This document shows positions 36,879-47,225 of a DNA stretch of 64,000 nucleotides, piece by piece (the stretch's first letter is position 1; the number at the start of each line of letters is the position of its first letter). A program made the translations under genes and the position numbers. The DNA lies in the NCBI GenBank assembly GCA_021209875.1, contig JAGYVD010000001.1:5394001-5458000 (forward strand), read 5' to 3'. The DNA is from Rosellinia necatrix (taxonomy: Eukaryota; Ascomycota; Sordariomycetes; Xylariales; Xylariaceae). The notes under the pieces were generated by a model. It saw only the letters and a program-made list of their open reading frames with translations, was not told the DNA's origin and made no database searches.

Positions 36879-38309
36879 GTATCCACGATGGGAAGGGATT
36901 AATATAACGCCGCTGGATGGCCACTCGATCCAGGTTATAAATATGAGGTATTGAGCTGCCGCAGTTGAGGAATAAAGTTAGAATACTGAAATATGTGGGA
37001 GATGAGAAAAAATTGTCAAAGATAATCGTTCGTGGATCCAAGTTTGGCATCAATGCTGTAGTGAATGTGGAAGTCAAGATACCTGCTCCCCACCCAGATG
37101 GACACGGGGACGCACGGGGAGGGTCCCCGGTGAAACGCCAACGTCATTTGTGCGGGTATGCACCAGGAAATTGACCTGGTGGGGTCTATCTCAATCTAGG
37201 GGAACGCGATCAGTCTAGTCCAGAGCAGGCGGGGCGGCTCAACAGGGATAATGGCAAGTGCCGCGTTCGAGTCGGTCGGACAACCCCTCGGTATCTAGTG
37301 GGAACCCAGCCTGTAGCAGTAGCATGTTCAATCCTGTCGCACTCGCCGGCGTCCGGCCGATACGATCGGCTTGTTCATTACGTCGCGGGAAGAAAAGAAC
37401 GCCGAGCCAAGCAAGGCCATTGTCCCGGCGTCATGTCACAGGGTGGACAACGGCCCACCCCGCGTCGGTACTTGCCGATCATCGGCCATCTTCAGGGATT
37501 AATTAAAAGGCAGGTGACTAGCGCGAAGAGTTGGACGATTTTCACGTGGGAAAACAGGGTAGTCATTTGGTGACGGAGGGAGTAATTGCTCCCAGGACGA
37601 TAGAAAAATAGGCTAGGGTCATGTTTGTCTCCTCTGAAAATAGATGTCAACGGGAAGAATGAAGATCGTCGAAACAAAATGTTCAGCCCACGTGTTAAGT
37701 GATAGATACTACATAGGTACTTAGGTACTTCATTACCCACCCGCTATTGGACCGATCACGGCTCCAGGTCGTATTGGGATTCTGTCTGTATAGGTACAAC
37801 TAGGTATGGGCAAACATGACCGATAAATATGTGCCGATCGGTACTCAACAAAATATTTTCTTCGGGGCCTGTTTAATCAAACATTGATTGAGGATCAATC
37901 TTAAACTGAGCGTGATGTAGGCTAACTACCTAAGTTTTTGCCTGCTCGTGGCGTTATTTCACTTGGAAGCGGTCTCTGAACGGATACCGAGGCGTTAGCA
38001 TGTGAGTGGGCTTGTTTAGGAGAGAAAAAAAAAAAAAAGGGAAGAAGGACTAGTTATTGCATTTCTATGTGAACTATTGAATAGAAGAGGCAAAAACATA
38101 AAATAAACAGCGAGGTAAATGAAAGTATCACGTGTTACATTACATTTTATGTGTGTATTATGATGATCCTGTATTCTCTACAATTATACATGTGTCTAAA
38201 TCCCAGTAGAGATTCGCTTTCTCCTTAACTCCAATGTTCGCATCCCGCTTCAATTAGGCATTGTAGTTCGTATCCACGTCTCGTACTTTGGGTATCTTTT
38301 CCGACTTGT
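36879..38309. other. intergenic region and siderophore gene promoter
   Basis: 1.4 kb between the acyltransferase start and the MCU 3' end. A run of 14 A lies near 38024. Short frames here are not convincing. An AGATAA element is at 37020-37025. Confidence 0.45.
37020..37025 (+). promoter_or_regulatory. candidate GATA-factor site (AGATAA)
   Basis: AGATAA lies about 142 bases upstream of the minus-strand siderophore acyltransferase ATG. Fungal siderophore genes are repressed by the iron-responsive GATA factor SreA, whose fuller consensus is ATCWGATAA; only the core is present here, so this is a weak call. Confidence 0.25.
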
Positions 38310-39868
38310 TTACTTCTTGTCGTCTTCTGTCTTGCCTTTAGACTCGGCATTCCCCCGAGCCTCCTTGTCTACTTCCGCGACATCTTCGTCATCTGCATCG
38401 TCCCGTCTCTTTCTCTTCCCGTTTTCCCTCTCCAGGACTTGCTTGACATTCTCTCCTCCCAAGTCCTTCATCTCATCCCAATCCACGTCGTATTCCTCTG
38501 CTATAATGCGGATTTCCCTCCGAACCTCGTTCGCGTCGTGGGTGAGCGCCTCCCACTTCTGGGGCTCGAACCCGCGCGCCTGGTACAGGACGTTCTGCCG
38601 CCGCGAGACGGTGATCTTGAGCGCCGCCTGGTAGCTCAGATCCCGGCTAATAAACAGGAACCATAGATAGCCACCCATGATGGTGGTTAGCCCGGCGAGG
38701 TAGGTCACGGGCTCGACCAGGTCCCAGCCCGCGTCGGTGTGGAAGGTGACGTAGTAGACGATGCCCCACCACCCCGTCAGGACCGCGAAGCCTCCCTGCG
38801 CGATCCGGTGGGCGCCGCGGTGTGCCAGCATGTCGCACTCCTGCTTGATCTTAGACAGCGTCTCGATCTTGCGCGACATGCGCCTGAGCCGGACTCGCAG
38901 GTAGTGGGTGCGGTCGTTGAAGCTCGGGACCTCGACGCGCATCTCCGTCTCCATGCCGTCGACGCAAATGACGAACTCGCGCCCGCGCGCGGCATCCCGG
39001 ATGAAATCCCCAATCTCGGTGCTGCTGGACCAGCGGACCCAGTCCTGGTGCTCGGCCGGCGTGTCGGCGCCCTCGTGGCCGAGCCCCGAGTACGAGGCGA
39101 CGTTGGAATCGGTGGGATCTTTCCTCTGCCCTTCTCCGTCGCGCTCCGAGCCTTCGGCGAGAAAATGGATGCTGGGCATTTTCTCGTGGCCGTCGCTGTC
39201 GCGGACGACGGGCAGCTCGGCCTGGATTAGACGCTCTAGGTAGGAGAGGGGCTGTTGGGGGTGCATGAGCAGTGCCAGCGGCTGGATGTCTTGGTTTTGA
39301 GCCAGGGATCGGAATTCGCCCTTGTTGCCATGCTCGTCGTGGGTCGCGTCGACGGGGAGCGGTAGGATTAGCTTGAGTAGCCGGGTCGGAGTCGTCAATA
39401 ATTTCCCTTGACAAACAAGCATCAGCTGCATGTCCCCGCTATTGAAGTTCCGACAAGTAGGAGTCGGAGCTAACCTTTGGTCATGGTCTTATTCATGGAG
39501 CGGTGGGATTCGTCGGCAGGTGGCTTGTCGGCGCCTTCTCTCTGCCATGGCCGCTTAATTTGTTGTTTCGTGGCCTGTTGTATGCTGGCCTCGACTTCTC
39601 TCTCATGTGCATCCTGGTCCCCCTGGTTCGTCTCACGGGCTGATTCTTCCTGGATGGGATCTTTCGCTGGGGGGTACGAAGAAGAAATGCACCTGAGGCT
39701 AGAACAGGCACTGAGCGGTCGCCATTTGTGCGGCCTCAGGGCTAACCTGGAGGGATGGGATGTGTGCCGACCAAAGCCGCGATTGCTGCTGGTACGACAA
39801 TAATTAGCTACTCGTTGGGCACTGGAAGCTACTGTGAGCTGAGAATATGCTCGGGCCGCATAGCTCAT
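38310..39868 (-). CDS. mcu: mitochondrial calcium uniporter pore subunit (MCU)
   Basis: Two minus-strand exons, 39868-39475 and 39406-38310, encode 496 residues; the intron is GTTAGC...AAG of 68 bp and joins to [20 protein letters not shown]. The ATG at 39868 gives [20 protein letters not shown], rich in Arg, Ser and Ala without acids, a mitochondrial targeting sequence. A coiled-coil region lies at about 300-335. Two membrane helices (about 337-353 and 367-384) flank the pore motif WDLVEPVTY (359-367), the fungal form of WDIMEPVTY with the selectivity-filter Asp and Glu. The protein forms the Ca2+ channel of the inner mitochondrial membrane. The highly charged C terminus is normal for fungal members. 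A perfect CRE palindrome lies about 150 bases upstream. Confidence 0.93.
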
Positions 39869-40228
39869 TGTTTTCCGTTTCGTATTTTGTTCTCCTACGC
39901 CCCATAAGGCGATTCTGAGTAGCAATGTCGTAGCTGTGACGATTAAGGAGGTACCGTAATTAGGTACCTACCTACCTACTGTAGGAAGCTGGGGGGGATG
40001 GCGTATTATATTGGTGACGTCATCTTTTAAATCGCGGCACCGATAAAGCAAGGTACCCACAAAGACCTCAGACATCCCTGCCAAAACGCTGCTGAAGTGA
40101 TCCACCCTGGATCGTTATCTCGTATAGAAAAAAGACAGAAAACCAGGTAAATGGCGAGATAAATTCAGAGGATTTCTACGTAAAAGGGGTATATGATAAA
40201 CTAGAGACAAGGCAAATACGATAATCCG
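39869..40228. other. MCU promoter region
   Basis: 360 bases between the MCU start and the 3' end of the next minus-strand gene. It contains a TACCTACCTACC tract at about 39963-39980, a run of seven G and the CRE palindrome. Confidence 0.5.
40015..40022. promoter_or_regulatory. CRE/ATF palindrome TGACGTCA
   Basis: A perfect TGACGTCA, the binding site of CREB/ATF-type bZIP factors (fungal Atf1/AtfA), about 150 bases upstream of the MCU ATG. AtfA-type factors act in oxidative and osmotic stress, which would suit a mitochondrial Ca2+ channel; this role is inference. Confidence 0.45.
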
Positions 40229-43002
40229 CTAGGCCGACTTCGGGGCACTACAGACTGTTATATAATCCTGCAACGCGCCAAAAACAACCTTGAACCCATG
40301 ATCGTACCTATCTCGAAACTTGCAGATCTCGGAGTGGTTGGCATGAATTCCGGCGACAACCTCTTTCCTCGCATGGCCCACCAGAGCGGATTCATACGGC
40401 ACCACCTTAGGATGTTCTGTTAGTGTACCATACAAGCGAGGGCTGAGCTAAGCGAAGGCTTACCATTCCATTAATTCCATATATGCCCATCATGGCTTTG
40501 GTCTCATAGAATGAATGAACTCCAAAGTGGCCATCTTCCAGCATTTCCAGGAATGTCTTCTGGAGATTCTCAAGCAACTCGTTGTTTGGTCTCAGGCCCC
40601 GCACAACGGATTCTGCCGGGTCTTGAAGTGCGCACTTGATGATGTTGCTAGCGACTAAGCCCCAGTTTGCTGTCTGTGACCCCCCGTGCGGTGTCCCAAG
40701 GAACACTATCCCTCTTGTTGACTCGTAAATGCTCAGGAATTGAGGCTGATGCCTAGATCCCCTGGAGTTCCCCAAGGCCTAACTCTATCCATCAGCCTCT
40801 CCCTAGAGGCTTGATATGGAGGGTGGGTGGACTTACGACTTTGACAATTATGCCCCCTAGGCAATGTGCAACGAAGAGAAGGGGTCGACGAGGCTTTAAA
40901 TGTCAGTTGATGTCACATGCGAGTGTCAATTTTACCTACATCCTCTTTGCGTTCTTGCTGTAGGGCAACCAATAGGCTGTGCCCATGCTGTGAGATATTT
41001 TGTTGGTCGTTTGCACCAAAGAAGTGACCCACTACTTGGGTGTCATAACCCCAGAGGAGGATTCTCGAATCGGCAAAATCGCCTGATGCGGCGAGAAGGT
41101 CGCGGGGCCAGAAGACGGTATCTGCCGGAGCGTCTTGGACCACAAGTCTACTCGAAGACCGCCTCAGGAGCACTTCCTTGATGGACCGTCTTGGAGTTTG
41201 GCGCTGATAGCTCTCGCTATAAGTCCAACTCCGTTCCGGATGTCCCTGTAGCCCGTGGACGAAAACAATGCTATAAACTGTTAGGGATCAAGAAAACCAA
41301 TATATGGGGCAGTTAAGATTGTGACTTGCTCGACGGTTGCTGTTGCTGGCGACTGAACAGTCGAGAAACCTAAGTCACTAATTCGTGGTGGCTGGGGTAA
41401 AGGCTTATTATCCCCGCCAACCGACAAATTCAGGGGTGGCAGAGTGCTTGAGGAAAACCACATCCGGTGGTCCATATCCGCAGGTATCTTCTCTTCGCCT
41501 ACATCGCAAGTGGTGGTTTCTGACAGATTGCTTTGCGTACGTGTTGTTCCCATGTCAGGAGTCCTTGGTGCTTGTATCTCCCCAGTGGCCGCGCCTGCAT
41601 CTAGGAGGACCTTCATAGCGCTGTAGTTTCCATGGTCGTGAGCAGCCTTGAAGGCGGATCCATATTTACTACCTGGCGCATCGATGTCAACCCTGGCGCC
41701 CCTATCAAGCAAACATTGAACCACTGAGGCGTGCCCGGCAAAAGCGGCCATCTGAAGCACTGTGCAGTCCTTATTTCCACGACTTCGGATATTTGCTCCG
41801 GCATTGAGGAGGTGTATGACGAGCTGAGTATCCCCATTCCAACAAGCGGCATGAAGAGCGGTACCATATGGGCCACCTACAATGTCCACGTTGGCCTGTC
41901 TTTTGAGGAGGTGAACAACCACATCTGTTCGCCCGCGAGATGCTGCGGCGCTTAATGCGGTACCATGAGAGTCACACGTCTGGTCGATTAGAGCACCCTT
42001 ATGTAATAAGAGACGGACAACAGCTAAGTGGCCTTCGGCGGAAGCTAACTGAAGGGGCGTCGGTCCAGCAGCCTTGCGAGAATTGATAGCGGCACCTTTT
42101 TTTATCTGGATATTGACAATGTTGACATGCCCGGCGGCAGAAGCCGAATGCAAAGCGCTACCATCGTCGATTGTTTGGTTATTGACATCGGTCCCGCATT
42201 TTACCAAAGCGGTTACTAAGGCTTCGTTGTTCGTCTGAGCTGCCTTTATGAGTGATGCGGCGAGGCGTTGGCGCCCAGCGGGTGTAGAGTATTCTTCTGG
42301 GGGTATAACGATCTGGCTTGAACCAAAAAAAGTTCTTCTGCGCTTGTAGAGATACGGCGCGTTGCGTGACCCCTCGATCTTGTCAGCTGACTGGCCCAGG
42401 CGCCTTTGACGTCGTAGGCGGACAAGATCCGTAAATATGGGCTCGACATTTTTGTCCATCTTAACCGATGCTTCCACGAAGCCGCATCGTAACTCGTTAG
42501 CGAGGGACAGTCCTTCCAACGGGGACACGGTTCGTTCGGTGACCCTGTCACTCTTATTTCCGACTATGGTAACGAGATGTGTGTCAAAATCTCGATCTGT
42601 GTCCATTACCTGCACAATCTGACCAAAAAGGCGTTTCACTTGCGTGAAGCTGTCCCGGGACGATATAGAGTAACAAATGACGAAGGCTTCGCCACCCCGG
42701 ATCCAGGCCTCTCGGAGAGGAGAGAACTCTGCCTGGCCGCCGGTGTCCGTTATCTCTATCAAGCAAGGGACCCCATCAACGATAGTGCGTTTGATATAGG
42801 TGTCCTCGATGGTTGGATCAAAGGTATCCATGAACTGGTTCAGGCTGGCCTGTGATGTTGGTAAGTCTCTATCCCGGCTGGAGCCTGGTATAGCCGCCTG
42901 CTACGGTCGGCGGGCGCGACGAACTTGCATAACCAAGGCGGTCTTTCCCACTGCTCCATCTCCCAACACTACGATCTTGTGTGTTTCTACTTCACCGGGC
43001 AT
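40229..43002 (-). CDS. Ras-like GTPase - ankyrin repeat - alpha/beta-hydrolase fusion protein
   Basis: Minus-strand exons: 43002-42925, 42849 to about 41320-41390 (3' end unresolved), about 41277 or 41270 to 40940, 40893-40837, 40778-40464 and 40405-40229; roughly 800 residues. The N terminus is a Ras-family GTPase: GDGAVGKTAL (G1), DPTIEDTY (G2), DTGGQAEF (G3), GNKSD (G4), EASVK (G5). About seven ankyrin repeats follow (residues about 220-450), then a linker. The C-terminal third is a SERAC1/DUF676-like hydrolase: SIVFVHGLQGHPERSWT, FWPRD, ILLWGYD, VAHCLGGIIVK, GIVFLGTPHGGS. The nucleophile Ser is Cys in HCLGG. The hydrolase frame has no ATG of its own and opens only after a TGA, so it must be spliced to the upstream gene. 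There is no CAAX end. It may be a signalling or non-self-recognition protein; that is inference. Confidence 0.75.
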
Positions 43003-44304
43003 AATGGGAGCTCCTCAGAGTCGTTTTGAAGCCATGGCACAGGCATGAGGGTTGAACACACGAGGGTTGAACAGAGGTAGCCAGCGACGGGCAGCATACA
43101 TACAGCTACCCATTCTAGGCCATGCCGGTGGCGCGCGCCGCTGCTACTGAAGCTGGTGGCTGAAGGTGGCCAGCCTTACTTTATTGACAGAGCTATGATG
43201 CATAAGTAGGTAAGGTATGCACATGTACTTGTGGCGGCGCTGTGCGGCGGTGCGGATGGATCGCCTGGCCAGAGCCCGGCCATGATGGGATAGGTTAGTG
43301 GATGGATGGGTGGTGGGATGTTCAGCCGTGGTAGCATTGCGGATGCAGAACGATCTGAGTGTGTTAGGTGATTACTGGATTAAGTCTAGCTTTATCAACC
43401 ATGGCCGCAGTTCCTCGTTGTACCCATTGTCTTCTCAATGCGGTTAGTAATAATCCATATACACTAATTATACCTACTACCTAATAATAGCCCGACCCAA
43501 ACGCGGCCTCCTGTCCCTACCTGTTCTTAGTTTCATGCTACCTATCTATCTAGATAACTGTCTACTTGTACCTAAGGCACTGACAAGAGTATAGAAAGGC
43601 TGGGTAAGTAGGTAGCGCATCTTCTGGTGGGAATATTGTAGTCGTCCAAATACATGAGTAAGGTAAGACCCCCAACGTCAAACGTAACGACGCCATATAC
43701 GACAATGTAGGTAATTATTCACCCTCGATATCCGCAGAATGGGGGAGTGTGGTGTAGCTACCGGATAACCGGCCAGTCTCCACAAACTTCCCGGCCAAGT
43801 CACGACATGGAACGTGTTGTCAAGCTGACGTGAGGCGTTCCCGTATACGCCCGGTGCCACATTGTTCCCACTTAGTTTCATCAAGTCGACTAGGCAGCAA
43901 GAACTGACCCAGTTCCAGTCCTGGTCCCAGCGAACAATTATGCTGCCAGGAGACCTAACCCGGCCCTACCGTCTCACCGGATTTTGGCATACGACAATGC
44001 ATGATGGCCTGTGTGCGTGTGTGAAATTGTAAGTGGGCGCAGCTGTTCCTCGCCCAGACACGAGTCTTGGGCTTGAATGAAACTACAGGCACCGGATCCT
44101 ACGACAAAATGTGACTTATATATGCCTCGATTCAACCCCGACACGTAGCCTACGGGCTAAACATTTATAATTCACACTTTCCAGTAACTCTAATTACCAA
44201 TATACCGACAATATACTCCAAATCGGCTTCAAACTCGCTTTAGCCCACGTCTTCCTTTCCTTGTTCTAGCTCAATATACTCGACGTCAATACCAGGGCAC
44301 CAAT
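43003..44304. other. intergenic region between divergent genes
   Basis: 1.3 kb separating the fusion gene (minus) from the small membrane protein (plus). GTAGGTA tracts occur at about 43205 and 43605. No further gene is supported. Small upstream ORFs precede the fusion gene. Confidence 0.45.
43015..43035 (-). promoter_or_regulatory. seven-codon upstream ORF before the fusion gene
   Basis: ATGGCTTCAAAACGACTCTGA ends 12 bases before the main ATG at 43002 and has a good initiation context (GCCATGG). A second upstream ATG at about 43046 opens a frame overlapping the main start. Either could lower translation if the transcript begins upstream of them. Confidence 0.3.
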
Positions 44305-44529
44305 ATGAGCAGCTTTGCTAAGGACTTGATCGTGGCCATCGCGGTCACAGTCTCTGTGACCATTGCCGTGTCAATAGTTGTCTGCGTCGCGGCTCACTGC
44401 GGTCCTCGCTTGTGCGGAATGAGTAGGAAAGAGCGATGGTTCGCCGCCGACGTCGAGCAAGCAGCACCACCGGGCGGAGAGCTACCATTGATGACGGAGA
44501 AGAACCAGTGGTCGGGGAATGATCGGTGA
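44305..44529 (+). CDS. small single-pass membrane protein
   Basis: A 74-residue ATG frame. Residues about 7-30 (KDLIVAIAVTVSVTIAVSIVVC) form one long hydrophobic helix, followed by a short Cys/Arg stretch and a polar tail. The upstream 200 bases are pyrimidine-rich with TATA-like AT tracts and look like a fungal promoter and leader. No family is recognised and chance cannot be excluded, but the helix plus Arg/Lys on its C-terminal side is a sensible membrane topology. It would be a hypothetical membrane protein with unknown location. Confidence 0.45.
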   Translation: MSSFAKDLIVAIAVTVSVTIAVSIVVCVAAHCGPRLCGMSRKERWFAADVEQAAPPGGELPLMTEKNQWSGNDR

Positions 44530-46112
44530 AGGCTATTTTAATATACCTAGGGCAGTATATCAATGTCGAGCGATCATAGGGCCGTGGGTGGCCGTCACCG
44601 CCCCCATCCTGCTCTCGATAACTTGGCGGCGCCGATAAATATGTCGTGGATAATCCCGTCAATCAACAACGCCAAAATCGATCGTCACACCATAGTCGGA
44701 GACCTACCGACAAACGATGCGCCTATCTTCGACAGGTTGGTGGCCAAGCTACTCCATCTACGCTCCTTATACATCTCCACATTCGAAGGGGGGTGTGCAG
44801 ACGGCAACCGGTGTACACACATGGCCCATGTTCCTACGTAGGCTATGTCCGAATCTCCATTTTTGCGACAAGATGCCTTTTTATATACCTTAAACTCTCG
44901 ACTTACAAAAAGGGTGTTGTAACACAACTATATATTTGGACCGAACCCGCGCCTGGGGACGAAGATGAGAAGACGACAGGTTTTATGGGGCCTGTGGGCT
45001 ACACAAGAGTACATAGGACGAGGCGAGACGACTACTCGGAACCTCACCTGAATCTAAAAAAAAAATATAGATACCAAGAAGGCAATAAACTTAGCGCTCG
45101 AATAATTAAATGTCTCTTTCATGAAACACCACTCGAGTGGAAGACCCCCTCAGCTTGGGGGGCTTTTCTGCATACTAGCGTTAGCGTGGACGCATAGTGC
45201 AAATCAAATAGGCCTATCAAGAAGAATTGCATAGCCAATTCCCGCATGCCGCTATTACGAATCTTTTTTTTTTTTTTTTTTTTCCCTGAGGGGGAAAAGG
45301 AACGAAAAACCTCCCTTTCATTTCATATTAAAGTGATATAAATATAACAGGTGAAGCTGATGAAATAAATGGGCATTATGATATTGTTGAACCATTAAAA
45401 ATAAACATCCAGCTGATAGAAAAGAAAGAAAGCCAGCAGAGGTGGCATGCATGAGACATTGATGCAACAGACGCTACGAGCTTATGCTCTGATTGTTTGG
45501 TAGGTAGTCAAGCTTGAAAGTATAATTGGGATGTTATTCTTCACATTCGCATTTTTGTTTGTCCGCGCGCCTATTAAAACCTTGTTTAACACCTCTCATC
45601 GGACAACGATCTACCTACCTACGTGGTTTCACAGACAAAGGCACCGACTCCAAGACGGGCAATTTGCCAGCCGCCATCCAGCTGCAAGGGACAACGTCAT
45701 CGCAGCTGTGCCAAGCAAAACCCCTTCATTGCCCCTCCAAGATACGCCCGTTTGATAGTTAAAACCGCCCAGCAACCGCCGAGCCGATAAATCCTACTGC
45801 CTATCTAGCCCAGCTAGCTGCTACCTACCAGGTACCTATTTAGACACCATCTCGACTTCGCAACAACCTCACGCGGGGGGTGGGCAACAAATTCATTCAT
45901 TCGTTTCTACCATCCCCCGGATGCGCAATACTCGCAACATATAAAACAAGCCAAGCGACAACTAAGCCGGCCTTCCGAAAACCACCACGACCCCACCAAT
46001 ACCCTAGCAACCCAGCGGTCCGTCTCCCCCCCCTCCCCCCTTCTCCAACCCGACCAAGACCCAAGCCCAACCACACCAACAACCAACAACCCCCCACCTT
46101 CAAACCACCACG
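44530..46112. other. intergenic region and Vps60 promoter
   Basis: 1.6 kb. A GC-clamped inverted repeat lies at about 45144-45161 (CCCCCT...GGGGGG), an 18-base T run at about 45265, and pyrimidine/adenine-rich leader sequence at 45940-46112 before the Vps60 ATG. Open frames here are not protein-like. Confidence 0.45.
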
Positions 46113-46770
46113 ATGAACCGCCTCTTCGGCAGCGCGCCCAAGGGCCCCAAGCCGACGCTCAACAGCGCGATCAGCAACGTCGACGCGCGGATCAGCAGCG
46201 TGGACGTGAAGATCGCGAGCCTGAACGCGGAGCTGGCGACGCTCCAGTCGCGGCTCGCCAAGCTCCGCGAGGGGCCGGGCAAGACGGCGCTGAAGCAGAA
46301 GGCGCTCAAGGTGCTCCAGCGGCGGCGGCAGTACGAGGGGCAGCGGGGAGCAGCTGCAGGGGCAGGTGTGGAACATGGAGCAGGCGCAGGCCATGCAGGA
46401 CAACCTGGCCGGCGTGATGACGACCGTCGACGCGATGCGCACGACGCAGCGCGAGCTGCGCCGCCAGTACGGCCGCGTCGACGTCGACCAGGTCGAGCGC
46501 CTGCGCGACGAGATGGCCGACCTCCTCGACGTCGGCAACGAGATCCAGGAGTCCCTCGGCCGCGGCTACGACGTCCCCGACGACGTCGACGAGGCCGAGC
46601 TCGACGCCGAGCTCGAGATGCTCGGCGCCGAGATGATCGAGTCGGATGCCCTCACCGGCGGTGCTGGCCCTCTCGACGCCGGCGCTGTCCCCGACTTCAT
46701 GCGCGACGAGGTCCCTGACTTCATCGATGAGCCCCCCGTGGCTTCCAAGGTCCAGGAGGCCGCGAGGTGA
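46113..46770 (+). CDS. vps60: ESCRT-III subunit Vps60/CHMP5 (one-base frameshift)
   Basis: Frame 46113-46346 encodes MNRLFGSAPKGPKPTLNSAI and the first basic helices; frame 46348-46770 continues with GQVWNMEQAQAMQDNLAG to the acidic C terminus. They join perfectly if one G of the GGGG run at 46345-46348 is removed, giving 218 residues, the normal length. There is no intron room. Vps60 is a Snf7-family ESCRT-III protein that acts with Vta1-Vps4 in multivesicular body sorting at late endosomes. Expected features are present: a basic N-terminal half with long helices and an acidic C-terminal part (VDEAELDAELEMLGAEM). Because the gene is conserved and otherwise clean, the extra G is probably a sequence error. 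Codons are very GC-rich. Confidence 0.85.
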
Positions 46771-47225
46771 TTGTTGTGTGTGGGTTTCCCACCTCTCACG
46801 ACTGAGGTACGGAGGGAGAGGGAGAGAGGGAGAGAGGGAAGGGGACACAGCTTGAGAGGCCGGGTGGATATGGGAAGCTGACGGATGGCTAAGGCGTTCC
46901 TGGCGTTATGGCCGGTCATGGGTCATAGGATGGGGGAATCACTCGATGGGAGCTGATCAAGAATTTCTGTTTTGTTCATTCACGCATTTGCCGCCTCGAA
47001 TATTCTATCTACATGAATACAGTGTATTACGCTAGTCACGGTGGTAACTACCTATGTGGTGGCTGCTCTCAGTCCGTAGTGCTTGGTACTCGAGGGATGG
47101 AGGCCACTATGTCAATTATAATAATTAACAACGTCACCAAAAAAAAAAAAAGAAAAAGAAAAAGAAAAAGAAAAATCAATAACAATCGCTTTATCTATAT
47201 AGACAGCATCGATCGCTCAGCTGTG
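46771..47225. other. convergent intergenic region
   Basis: 455 bases between the 3' ends of vps60 and the F-box/WD40 gene. It holds a GGGAGAGA-rich tract at about 46810-46845 and an A/AAAAAG repeat at 47139-47175. No gene seen. Confidence 0.5.
47139..47175. repeat. A-rich AAAAAG microsatellite
   Basis: About 13 A followed by four AGAAAA units; located 50 bases past the F-box/WD40 stop. Confidence 0.85.

Noticed and set aside
38739..39230. 163-residue plus-strand frame over MCU
   Set aside because: Antisense shadow of the uniporter exon.
46366..46770. Separate 134-residue gene starting at the internal ATG
   Set aside because: It is the second half of Vps60; the join after removing one G gives a full-length orthologue.
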